Under the pieces are notes generated by a model. That model searched no databases. It was given only the letters and a program-made list of their open reading frames with translations, and was not told the origin of the DNA. A DNA stretch of 64,000 nt from Bosea sp. (in: a-proteobacteria) (GTDB lineage Bacteria > Pseudomonadota > Alphaproteobacteria > Rhizobiales > Beijerinckiaceae): assembly GCA_023910605.1 (NCBI GenBank), contig JAAVVV010000001.1:124001-188000 (forward strand). Direction: 5' to 3'. The position numbers and the translations under genes were made by a program. Each line of letters begins with the position of its first letter. Position 1 is the first letter of the stretch. This document shows, in pieces, positions 55,430-63,402 of this stretch.

Positions 55430-56252
55430 CTCGGCAGCCTTGACGGCGCTGTCCCATCCCGCCGGGCTGGCGGGCGCGGTCCTGCTGCTGGGCGCGGCCT
55501 TGATGGCGCTCGCCGCACCCTGGCTACTGCCGGCCGATCCCTTCGACATCGTGGGCCGGCCGCTGCTGCCGCCCTTCGCCCTCGCCGGGCATCCGCTCGG
55601 CACGGATCGCCTCGGGCGGGACATGCTCGCCATGATCGTGCATGGCGCGGCGCCAAGCCTGCTCACCGCGCTCGCAGTGGCCGCGGTCGCGCTTGGCGTG
55701 GGGCTTGTGGCTGGCGCGCTGGCGGGCATGCTGGGCGGCTGGGCCGATGAAGCCATCATGCGAGTGGCGGACGCGCTGCAGACCGTGCCCTCCTTCGTCG
55801 TCGCATTGGCGGTGGTATCCGTGACCGGGCCTTCGCTGGCGGGGCTCGTGGCGGCGCTCTCGCTCAGCGCCTGGACCGGGCCGGCCCGCATCGTGCGGGC
55901 CGAGGTGCTGCGGCTGCGCGAGGCGCCCTTCGTCGAGGCCTCGCTCCTGCTGGGGCGAAGCCGCGCTGCGGTCGCCCTCGAGGTGGTGCTGCCCAATGCG
56001 CTGAACGTGGCGCTGGCGCTGGTGGCGGTGATCGTGGCCGGCGCGCTGCTCTCCGAGGCGGCGCTGTCCTTTCTCGGCCTTGGCGACCCCAACCGGCCAA
56101 GCTGGGGCGCGCTGATCGCCGAAGGCCGGCAGGTGATGCGGACAGCCCCCCATGTCATCATCGCGCCAGGCGTTGCGCTCTTTCTCGCCGTGCTCGCCGT
56201 CAGCCTCCTGGGCGAGGCTGTCTCGCAAGCATTGTCCAGGCGCAACAGCTGA
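55422..56252 (+). CDS. peptide-type ABC transporter permease (DppC-like)
   Basis: 276-residue partner permease: HPLGTDRLGRDMLAMIVHGA, then the loop RAEVLRLREAPFVEASLLLG and ALSFLGLGDPNRPSWGALIA are DppC markers. Overlaps the DppB-like gene, and the ATC-hydrolase-family gene follows after 10 nt with a GAGGAG site. The ATPase subunits (DppD/F) are not in the window. Confidence 0.9.
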   Translation: MRDSAALTALSHPAGLAGAVLLLGAALMALAAPWLLPADPFDIVGRPLLPPFALAGHPLGTDRLGRDMLAMIVHGAAPSLLTALAVAAVALGVGLVAGALAGMLGGWADEAIMRVADALQTVPSFVVALAVVSVTGPSLAGLVAALSLSAWTGPARIVRAEVLRLREAPFVEASLLLGRSRAAVALEVVLPNALNVALALVAVIVAGALLSEAALSFLGLGDPNRPSWGALIAEGRQVMRTAPHVIIAPGVALFLAVLAVSLLGEAVSQALSRRNS

Positions 56253-56262
56253 GGAGCCCTCC

Positions 56263-56772
56263 ATGCCTGCTTCCGCCGAGACCCTGCGCCGCGAACTGGC
56301 CGACGCCTTCCGCAACCGCGCCCATCTGTATCGTCTCATGCTCGATGTCATCGGCGAGCGGCATGGGCCGGCGGAGGCCGAGGCGATCCTGATGGAGGTC
56401 TGCGAGCGGCGCGGACGCGAGGTCGCGCCGCTGCTCTTCGGCGGAATGCAGCCCGAGCCCGAAGCCGTTGCGAGACGATTTCTCTCTGTGAGCCCCGATG
56501 GCGGCGACCTTTATCCGCATGACGCCGAAGCGGCGCCGGGCCGCTTCACCATCGCGGTGCATGCCTGCCCGCTCAAGCAGGCCTGGCTCGATTCAGGCCT
56601 TGCCGCCGACACCGTGGCGACGCTGTGCCGCATCGCCGGAGCCTTCGACAAGGGCCTGTTCGAGGGGGCGGGGCTCGGCTTCGAGAACTCGACCTGGAGC
56701 GAGGCGCGCGGCGGCGGCTGCTGCCGCATCACCCTGCGCGCGCCGGAAGGCGGCAAGGTCCCCGTAGCCTGA
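56263..56772 (+). CDS. L-2-amino-thiazoline-4-carboxylate (ATC) hydrolase-family protein
   Basis: 169-residue protein with the pattern FRNRAHLYRLMLDVIGERHG, AILMEVCERRGREVA, FHACPLKQAWLDSGLAADTV (here VHACPLKQAWL) and LCRIAGAFDKGLFEGAG, which I recognise from the ATC hydrolase family that opens thiazoline rings in cysteine-precursor catabolism. Start ATG 56263 with GAGGAG. Its coupling to a peptide-type importer suggests that the imported solute is the ring compound or a related one; that is inference. Alternatively it is one of the many unassigned relatives. Confidence 0.72.
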   Translation: MPASAETLRRELADAFRNRAHLYRLMLDVIGERHGPAEAEAILMEVCERRGREVAPLLFGGMQPEPEAVARRFLSVSPDGGDLYPHDAEAAPGRFTIAVHACPLKQAWLDSGLAADTVATLCRIAGAFDKGLFEGAGLGFENSTWSEARGGGCCRITLRAPEGGKVPVA

Positions 56773-56778
56773 AACTGC

Positions 56779-57975
56779 TCAGCGCGCCTTTGGCAGCAGG
56801 AATGTGAGCAGGCCCACCGCCGGCAGCCAGGCGCAGAGCTGGAACACCTGCACGATGCCGATGCGGTCGGCCAGAACGCCGAGGCCGGCCGCGGCCAGCC
56901 CGCCCAGCCCGAAGGCAAGCCCATAGAACAGGCCGCCGACGAACCCGACCCGGTGCGGCACAAGATCGATGGCGTAGATCAGGATCGAGGAGAAGGCGCT
57001 CGCCATGATGAGGCTGATGATGACGCTGAGCACGCCGGTCCAGAACAGGTCGGCATGGGGCAGGATCAGCGCAAAAGGCAGCGAGCCCAGGATCGACAGC
57101 CAGATGACGCGGTCGCGCCCGATCCGGTCGCCCACCATGCCGCCGATGATCACGCCCAGCGCGCCGACCACAAGATAGAGGAACAGCATCAATTGCGAGA
57201 GCTGCACCGTCACGCCGAAGCGCTCGATGAGATAGAAGGTGTAATAGGAGGTGAAGCCCGAAGTGTAGGCGTTCTTCGAGAACAGCAGCACGATCAGGAT
57301 CGCCATGGCTAGCGCCACATGCCCCGCCGGCAGACGCGACGGCGCGGCCTCGGCGGCGTCAGCGGCGCGCGATGCGGCCTGCTCCTTGCGCAGCGCGACA
57401 TAGCGCCGGGCCGTCCATCTCATCAGCACCATCGCAGCCAGCGCCACGATGGATATCCAGGCCAGGCTCGTCTGCCCGCGCGGCACCACGATCAGCGCCG
57501 CCAGCAGCGGACCCGCCGCATAGCCGGCATGGCCGCCGATCTGGAACACGCCCTGCGCGAGGCCCTGCTGACCGGCCGAGGCATGGCGCGCCATGCGCGT
57601 CGCCTCCGGGTGGAACACCGCCGAGCCGAGCCCGACCAGCGCAGCCGACAGGAGCACCATCCCATAGCTTCCGGCAAAGGCGAGCCCGAGCAGGCCCGCC
57701 AGTGTCGATCCCATGCCCGCCACCATGGCATAGGGCCAGGGGCGGCGATCCGTGAGGTAGCCCAGCAGCGGCTGCAACAGCGAGGATGTGACCTGGAAGG
57801 ACAGGGTGATGAGCCCGATCCGCGTGAAGTCGAGCTGATAGGCCTCCTTGAGAAGCGGGTAGATCGCTGGGATCATCGACTGGATCAGGTCGTTGAGCAG
57901 ATGCGCGACGCTCAAGGCGGCGAGCACGGGCATCAGCGGACGGGCGGCGGCCGGAGCCAGGGGAAGCGTGGTCAT
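56779..57975 (-). CDS. MFS exporter, fosmidomycin-resistance (Fsr)-like
   Basis: 398-residue twelve-helix MFS protein. N-terminal SVAHLLNDLIQSMIPAIYPL and SFQVTSSLLQPLLGYLTDRR, with FHPEATRMARHASAGQQGLAQG, are the Fsr signatures; a second loop GDRIGRDRVI follows. Fsr confers fosmidomycin (phosphonate) resistance in E. coli; here the natural substrate is unknown. Convergent with the ATC hydrolase gene (6-nt gap). Confidence 0.85.
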   Translation of the reverse strand: MTTLPLAPAAARPLMPVLAALSVAHLLNDLIQSMIPAIYPLLKEAYQLDFTRIGLITLSFQVTSSLLQPLLGYLTDRRPWPYAMVAGMGSTLAGLLGLAFAGSYGMVLLSAALVGLGSAVFHPEATRMARHASAGQQGLAQGVFQIGGHAGYAAGPLLAALIVVPRGQTSLAWISIVALAAMVLMRWTARRYVALRKEQAASRAADAAEAAPSRLPAGHVALAMAILIVLLFSKNAYTSGFTSYYTFYLIERFGVTVQLSQLMLFLYLVVGALGVIIGGMVGDRIGRDRVIWLSILGSLPFALILPHADLFWTGVLSVIISLIMASAFSSILIYAIDLVPHRVGFVGGLFYGLAFGLGGLAAAGLGVLADRIGIVQVFQLCAWLPAVGLLTFLLPKAR

Positions 57976-58481
57976 GTCCGTTAGCTTTCCGCGGCCAGAC
58001 CCGGCCGGTCAATGCCGCAGCAGTGCAAGCCGCGCATGGCCCGCATCATGCTGATGCGGGCCAGAGCGACGCGGCGGCTGCAGAAGGGGGCGCGCGGGCG
58101 GCCTGGGCCACTTGCAGTCACCAGGCGTTTGCTTGGCGGTGATGGCGATGCCGCTCCGCAGGCGAGGACCGGCGGAGCCTCCGTAACGATGGGTTGGCCA
58201 TCGGCGAAATGAGCGTCTGCACTTGCGGTCCAAGGGGCCCTTGGCCGCGCGCGAAACGACGCGTCGAAGGAAACCGAGATCTGAACGTCCACGAGCCTGA
58301 CACGTCGAACCCTGATGGCACCCGGCGCGCGTGGCCGGCGTCGCGCGGCGCCGCAGCCCGGCAAAGGCCGGGGCGCGTGGCCTCCAGGCTGGATGCGGAA
58401 GCCGGGCTTCCCGGCAGCATGATCCTGCATCGGGTCGAGGCCAATGGCGTCCGCATCAGGAACCGGGCCCCTCCTGACGGC
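57976..58481. other. 506-nt intergenic region with a strong hairpin
   Basis: No gene supported. The 25-nt perfect hairpin GGCCCGCATC-ATGCT-GATGCGGGCC lies at 58038-58062; no T-run follows, so it is not a standard terminator. The rest is GC-rich and has only shadow reading frames. Confidence 0.55.
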
Positions 58482-59435
58482 TCAGACCGCGAGAGGAACG
58501 AGCCCCCGCTCGATGGCGGCGCGGCGCGGCTCGAGGAAAGGCGGCAGCGCCAGCTTCTCGCCAAGCGTCTCCATGGGCTCGTCGACATCGAAGCCCGGGC
58601 CATCGGTCGCCAGCTCGAAGAGGATGCCGTTCGGCTCGCGGAAGTACAGCGAGCGGAAGTAATGGCGATCGACCGGCCCGCTATTGGGATAGCGCGCGGT
58701 CGACAGGCGCGCCGCCCAGGCATCGTAATCCTCGAAGGTCGGAATGCGCAGCGCCAGATGATGCACCGCGCCCGCCCCCTCGCGGGCGACGGGCTTGTGC
58801 GGCTCGACAGCCACATGGAGCTCCGCCGCAGGCCCGCCTGCGCCGATGGCATAGACATGAAGCTCGCCATCGGCGAGGGCAGCGTCGCGGAACTGCCCTG
58901 CCGGGGACAGGCCGAGAAGGCGCTGCAGCACCATGTCGGTGGGCTGAAGATCGGGCACGCTCAGGACCATCGGCCCGAGGCCCCGGATCTGATGATGCGG
59001 CGGAACGGAGCTTTTCTCCCAGATCTCGCCATCCCCTTCGCCGCCATCGTCGACAAGCATGAGACGCTGACCCTCATGATCCTCGAAATCGAGGACAAGC
59101 CGGCCGTTGCGCTCCACGACGCCGCCATGCGCGATGCCGGCGGCGGCGAGGCGCTGCGCCCACCATTCCAGCGCGGCCTCGCCCGTGACGCGCAGCCCCG
59201 TGCGGATCACCGAGCGCGTGCCACGCTGTGCAGGCGGGACGGGCCATTGGAAGAAGGTGATGTCGCTGCCGGGGCTGGCGCGGCCATCGCCGTAGAACAG
59301 ATGATAGGCCGAGGTGTCGTCCTGATTCACGGTGCGCTTGACAAGGCGCATGCCGAGCACCTGCGTGTAGAAGCGGTGATTGGCGGCCGCATCGGCGCAG
59401 ATGGCTGTGAGATGATGAAGGCCGGTGAGGGACAT
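58482..59435 (-). CDS. ring-cleaving dioxygenase-like VOC protein (MhqO/LinE-like)
   Basis: 317-residue two-domain VOC protein: N-terminal LHHLTAICADAAANHRFYTQ with VLGMRLVKRTVNQDD, and a second half with VHHLALRIPTFEDYDAW, RSLYFREPNGILFELATDGP and the FDVDEPMETLGEKLALPPFL ending. Histidine and glutamate ligands (HH in LHHLTA, VHHLAL, E in LFELAT) fit an Fe(II) or Mn extradiol site. MhqO-type proteins detoxify hydroquinones. The 650-nt upstream region contains direct repeats that may control it. Confidence 0.85.
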   Translation of the reverse strand: MSLTGLHHLTAICADAAANHRFYTQVLGMRLVKRTVNQDDTSAYHLFYGDGRASPGSDITFFQWPVPPAQRGTRSVIRTGLRVTGEAALEWWAQRLAAAGIAHGGVVERNGRLVLDFEDHEGQRLMLVDDGGEGDGEIWEKSSVPPHHQIRGLGPMVLSVPDLQPTDMVLQRLLGLSPAGQFRDAALADGELHVYAIGAGGPAAELHVAVEPHKPVAREGAGAVHHLALRIPTFEDYDAWAARLSTARYPNSGPVDRHYFRSLYFREPNGILFELATDGPGFDVDEPMETLGEKLALPPFLEPRRAAIERGLVPLAV

Positions 59436-59575
59436 GGGTGCGCTCCTGTGGGCCCGACATGGGCGCCGGGTTCATGCCTCGCAGATAGGGTCCGCCCCGG
59501 CCGGTTTCAGCGCCACGGGGGCCGGCACGAGCTTGCACATCTGCAAGGAACTGGCAGGTGAAGCTTCGGCAGAGC

Positions 59576-59641
59576 ATCATGCATCCAATCTTGCCATGCG
59601 CATCGTCTCTCAAGCGGTCTGATCATCATCATGCATACAAT
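59576..59641. promoter_or_regulatory. candidate operator: 14-bp direct repeats 52 bp apart
   Basis: ATCATGCATCCAAT (59576-59589) and ATCATGCATACAAT (59628-59641) differ at one base, spaced 52 bp or five helical turns. They are 141-206 nt upstream of the ring-cleaving dioxygenase start on the minus strand. A regulator gene is not adjacent. Confidence 0.45.
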
Positions 59642-59969
59642 ACGCGAGAGCGCGGATGCATCCGGGTGATGTGCCGAGCAGCTGACCGGCGAACGACGAC
59701 TGTCGTGTGCAGTCCCCGGACGTGGCGCAGCTTCTGATCATCACTGGCTGCTATGGGGATGAGCCCGGGCGGTTTCGTCAGGCCGCGACGGCGGGCAGGC
59801 TGGTGAGGGGACGATCGCTCATCGGCGCGATGGTTTCCAGCGTCATGCAGCGTGCGCGCTGGACGGCCCCTTCATCGTTCCGTTCGAGCAGGATGGCGTC
59901 GGCGCGGCGAGGATGCGCCCGGGCTTGAGCGCAAGCGGGCGCTGCGCCATCATGGTCCATGCCCCTTGC

Positions 59970-60008
59970 GGCCAGGAGGCCCGGCCAGGAGGCCCGGCCA
60001 AGAGGCCC
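59970..60008. repeat. 13-bp tandem repeat
   Basis: GGCCAGGAGGCCC twice and GGCCAAGAGGCCC once in direct succession (59970-59982, 59983-59995, 59996-60008). Further small duplications (GGCATGCTGG, AGTCTGGCTTGG) follow to about 60070. Confidence 0.9.
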
Positions 60009-60087
60009 CGCCCGGCATGCTGGAGTGGCATGCTGGCAGGCAGTCTGGCTTGGGAGTCTGGCTTGGCAGCGCGCGGAGAACCGGCTG

Positions 60088-60369
60088 ATGCAACCTTTGT
60101 CCGGGCTCCTTGTGCTCGATTTCTCCACGCTGCTGCCGGGTCCCATGGCCAGCCTGCTGCTGGCCGAGGCTGGCGCCGAGGTCATCAGGATCGAGCGGCC
60201 CGGACGCGGCGAGGACATGCGGGCCTATGCCCCGCTCTGGGGAAGGGACAGCGCCAGCTTCGCCCTTCTCAACCGGGGCAAGGCCTCCCTCGCGCTTGAC
60301 CTCAAGGACCCTGCCGACCGCGCCCATCTCGGACCGCAGCTGAGCCCGCGCCGGGATCGGCCATGTTGA
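60088..60369 (+). pseudogene. truncated CaiB/BaiF (class III) CoA-transferase
   Basis: The frame starts at ATG 60088 with MQPLSGLLVLDFSTLLPGPM, then LLLAEAGAEVIRIERPGRGE, DMRAYAPLWGRDSASFALLN and RGKASLALDLKDPADRA, the N-terminal fifth of a class III CoA-transferase. After about 80 residues it ends in unrelated HLGPQLSPRRDRPC and a stop, before the catalytic Asp region; a normal member has about 370-400 residues. A deletion between here and the thiolase gene is the simplest reading. Confidence 0.8.
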
Positions 60370-60435
60370 CGCGGCCGGGCCGGGCGGTCTCTATGGCGGC
60401 GCGGTCGCAGGGTGCGCCCGGTCAGGAGAAGGCTG

Positions 60436-61647
60436 ATGACGCTCCGTGCCGTCTTCATCTGCGACAGCGCGCGCACGCCCATCGGGCGCTATGGCGGCGC
60501 GCTGGCCCGTGTGCGCGCCGATGATCTCGCCGCCGTGCCGATCCGCGCCCTGCTGGCGCGCAACCCGGGGCTGGACCCTGCCTCGATCGAGGAGGTCCAT
60601 CTCGGCTGCTCCAACCAGGCCGGCGAGGACAACCGCAATGTCGCGCGCATGGCGCTGCTGCTGGCTGGTCTGCCAGCGAGCGTGCCGGGCGTGACCCTCA
60701 ACCGCCTCTGCGCCTCGGGGATGGATGCGGTGGGCGCGGCGGCGCGCGCCATCATGGCCGGCGAGATCGAGCTCGCCATCGCCGGTGGGGTCGAGAGCAT
60801 GAGCCGCGCGCCCTTCGTGATGCCGAAAGCCACCGAAGCCTTCACCCGGACGAACGAGGTGCACGACACGACCATCGGCTGGCGTTTCGTGAACCCGCTG
60901 ATGAAGGCACAATACGGCGTCGATTCCATGCCCGAGACTGCGGAGAACGTCGCAGAGGCGTTCGGGATCAGCCGCGAGGATCAGGATGGCTTCGCGCTCC
61001 GCTCCCAGCAGCGCGCGGCCAGCGCCGCAGCAGCCGGGATCCTCGCCGGGGAGATCGTGGCCGTGGATGTCCCGGCCGGCCGAGGCGCCAGCCAACCGGT
61101 GGCCACGGACGAGCATCCCCGCGCCGACACCACTCTGGAGAGCCTGGGCAGGCTGAAGCCTTTCGTGCGCAGCCCCGGCACCGTAACGGCCGGCAACGCT
61201 TCCGGCGTCAATGACGGGGCGGCGGCGCTGCTGCTGGCCGGCGAGGCGGCCGTGGCGCGCCATGGGCTCGTGCCGGTGGCGCGCATTCTGGGCATGGCCA
61301 CGGCCGGCGTGCCGCCCCGCATCATGGGCATCGGGCCCGTGCCGGCCACGCAGAAGCTTCTGGGCCGGCTGGCGCTGGGCCTGGACCAGTTCGACGCCAT
61401 CGAGCTCAACGAGGCCTTCGCCAGCCAGGCGCTCGCCGTGCTGCGCGGGCTCGGGCTGGATGAGGCCGATGAGCGGGTCAACCCGCATGGCGGGGCGATC
61501 GCGCTGGGCCATCCGCTCGGCATGTCTGGCGCGCGCATCGTCATGGCGGCGGCGCGGCAGCTGGTCCGGACCGGCGGCCGCCATGCGCTGGCCACGCTGT
61601 GCGTCGGCGTCGGACAAGGCGTCAGCCTTGCGCTCGCACGGGCCTGA
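60436..61647 (+). CDS. pcaF: beta-ketoadipyl-CoA/acetyl-CoA acyltransferase (PcaF-like thiolase)
   Basis: 403-residue thiolase from ATG 60436 (MTLRAVFICDSARTPIGRYG) after AGGAGAAGG. Nucleophile C92 in LNRLCASGMDAVG, GGVESMSRAPFVM, NPHGGAIALGHPLGMSGAR with the catalytic His, and the second cysteine in LCVGVGQG. RTPIGRYGGAL and the RAPFVMPK segment are the usual PcaF/FadI markers, pointing to 3-oxoadipyl-CoA thiolase of aromatic breakdown, but AtoB-type use is possible. It follows the truncated CoA-transferase after 66 nt. Confidence 0.88.
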   Translation: MTLRAVFICDSARTPIGRYGGALARVRADDLAAVPIRALLARNPGLDPASIEEVHLGCSNQAGEDNRNVARMALLLAGLPASVPGVTLNRLCASGMDAVGAAARAIMAGEIELAIAGGVESMSRAPFVMPKATEAFTRTNEVHDTTIGWRFVNPLMKAQYGVDSMPETAENVAEAFGISREDQDGFALRSQQRAASAAAAGILAGEIVAVDVPAGRGASQPVATDEHPRADTTLESLGRLKPFVRSPGTVTAGNASGVNDGAAALLLAGEAAVARHGLVPVARILGMATAGVPPRIMGIGPVPATQKLLGRLALGLDQFDAIELNEAFASQALAVLRGLGLDEADERVNPHGGAIALGHPLGMSGARIVMAAARQLVRTGGRHALATLCVGVGQGVSLALARA

Positions 61648-61704
61648 ACGCCTTGGCCCGCGCCCGGCAGCGACCCGAATCTTCGCCCGAAGGCCAGCGC
61701 AGTG

Positions 61705-62973
61705 TCAGGGGGAGGCGGGTTCTTGCGCGTTCCCTGGCAGCCACTGCGTCGCCAGCCAGCAGGTCGCCAGCATGAGGCCGGAGCCGATCAGGCAGGCCTG
61801 AAGCCCGCCCCACTGGTAGAGCAGGCCGGACAAGGCGGTGCCCATGAAGCGCCCGGCTGCATTGGCGGCATAATAGAACCCCACATCCTCGGCCGCCTTC
61901 TCCGAGCCCGCATAGGCGAGGATGAGATAGGAGTGCACCGAGGAGTTCACCGCGAAGATGGCGCCGAACAGGCACAGTCCGGCCACCAACACGATGTCGG
62001 GCCGGGGCGGGCCAAGCGCCAGCACGAGCGCCAGCGCAAGCGGCACGAGCGTCAGCGCCAGCGACCAGGCCCGCGCCGCCGGCGCCTCACGCGAGAGCCC
62101 GTCGGCGCTGCGCCGCACCACCGCCGGGGCCGCAGCCTGAACGAGCCCGTAGCCAATGGTCCACAGCGCGAGGAAGGCCCCCACCATGGGAAAGGTCCAG
62201 CCGGCCGCATAGAGGAACACCGGCACGCCGACCACGAACCAGACATCGCGCGCGCCGAAAAGCCCGATCCGTGCCAGCGCCAGCAGGTTCACGCCGCGGC
62301 TCTTGCCGAACAGCTCGCGTGCGTTGCTGCTGGCCCTGGCCCTGCCCTTGAGCGGGGGCAGCGAGAGCACGACCCCGGCCAGCACCAGCGCCAGCGCGCC
62401 CGCCATGAGCCAGAGCGAAAGCCGGAAGCCGAAGGCCTCGAGCAGCACGCCACCAAGGAAGAAGCCCGCGCCCTTCATCGCGTTCTTGGAGCCGGTGAAC
62501 CACGCCACCCAGCGGAAAAGCCGGCCCTCGGCGCCGGATTGCGCCTCGACGGCAGTGAGCTTGATCGCGGATTTGGAGGCGGTCTTGGTCAGATCCTTGG
62601 CGATGCCGCAGACGCCTTGCGCCAGCACCACCCAGCTCACCAAGAGGGCCGCCTCCCAGCCCGGATTCATGGCCGACAGGATCACGAACCCTGCAATCTG
62701 GGTGGCGAGCCCGACGATCAGCATGCGGCGGATGCCATGCCGCGTCGCCAGCCAGCCGCCGATCATGTTGGCGCCGATCCCGGCCGCCTCATAGAGCATG
62801 AAAAGAACGGCCAGCGTGAAGGGCGAGTAGCCCAGCTTGAAGAAGGTGAAGAGCACGAGCATGCGCAGCGCGCCGTCGCTGAGCGTGAAGCCCCAGTAGG
62901 CAGCGGTGACGATGGCATAGTTCCGCGCGCCCGCGCCCGGCCCTCCGGCCCCGCTGCCGCCAGCCCGCGCCAT
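61705..62973 (-). CDS. arsJ: MFS transporter ArsJ-like (organoarsenical exporter)
   Basis: 422-residue twelve-helix MFS protein from ATG 62973 (MARAGGSGAGGPGAGARNY, with GGGAG upstream; a TTG lies six codons earlier). The ArsJ features are AAYWGFTLSDGALRMLVLFT, GIAKDLTKTASKSAIK, LFRWVAWFTGSKNAMKG and GAGFFLGGVLLEAFG. ArsJ exports 1-arseno-3-phosphoglycerate made by an adjacent glyceraldehyde-3-phosphate dehydrogenase. No gapdh or other ars gene is next to it in the window. Confidence 0.82.
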   Translation of the reverse strand: MARAGGSGAGGPGAGARNYAIVTAAYWGFTLSDGALRMLVLFTFFKLGYSPFTLAVLFMLYEAAGIGANMIGGWLATRHGIRRMLIVGLATQIAGFVILSAMNPGWEAALLVSWVVLAQGVCGIAKDLTKTASKSAIKLTAVEAQSGAEGRLFRWVAWFTGSKNAMKGAGFFLGGVLLEAFGFRLSLWLMAGALALVLAGVVLSLPPLKGRARASSNARELFGKSRGVNLLALARIGLFGARDVWFVVGVPVFLYAAGWTFPMVGAFLALWTIGYGLVQAAAPAVVRRSADGLSREAPAARAWSLALTLVPLALALVLALGPPRPDIVLVAGLCLFGAIFAVNSSVHSYLILAYAGSEKAAEDVGFYYAANAAGRFMGTALSGLLYQWGGLQACLIGSGLMLATCWLATQWLPGNAQEPASP

Positions 62974-63075
62974 TGCCGCACTCCCGTCCAAGATCGTCAG
63001 CCCCCCTTACGCCCGATCTTAAGGGCGCCGCACATGACATTATGACGACAGCGCCGCCCGGGCGAGGCCCCGGCT

Positions 63076-63402
63076 TCAGCCTTCGCCGGCCAGCGCCGCC
63101 GGATTTGAGATGCGCACGCGCCCGATCGCGTCCGCCACAAGTTCGGCATGGAGACCTGCGTCGGCATCGGCCGAGCCGGCGCGCAGCGCGGCGCAGAGCG
63201 CAGCCCGTGCCGCGTCCGCGGCGTCGGCGGCATCGCCGCCCCGCGGCGGGGCCTCGCCCAACTCGCGCAACGCCATGCGCAGGGCGCTGGCCGCCATCAG
63301 CGCCTTGTAACGTGCCTCGCCCGCGAGCTGGGGCACGAGTTCGGCCGCGATGGTGCGCTCCACCTCTGCGATCAGCGCAAGGCCCGTGGTTTCCGGTTTC
63401 AT
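63076..63402 (-). CDS. DUF6285-like small protein
   Basis: 108-residue soluble alpha-rich protein (MKPETTGLALIAEVERTIAA ... RVRISNPAALAGEG). The family usually follows a phosphotransferase gene, as here; function unknown. Its ATG overlaps the upstream gene stop by four bases (ATGA), so the two are coupled. Confidence 0.75.
   Translation of the reverse strand: MKPETTGLALIAEVERTIAAELVPQLAGEARYKALMAASALRMALRELGEAPPRGGDAADAADAARAALCAALRAGSADADAGLHAELVADAIGRVRISNPAALAGEG

Larger units (their letters stand above)
59436..60087. other. 652-nt intergenic region upstream of the dioxygenase
   Basis: No gene is supported. Contains the direct repeats ATCATGCATMCAAT at 59576-59589 and 59628-59641 (52 bp apart), and a dense patch of short tandem duplications at 59970-60070. 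A minus-strand frame ending ARCMTLETIAPMSDRPLTSL then PAVAA (stop near 59778) looks protein-like over about 40 residues but has no start and no known family; it may be the tail of a lost gene. Confidence 0.5.

Noticed and set aside
58194-59561. 455-residue plus-strand frame
   Set aside because: Antisense to the dioxygenase; runs into intergenic DNA.
61702-63045. 447-residue plus-strand frame
   Set aside because: Antisense to the ArsJ-like gene.
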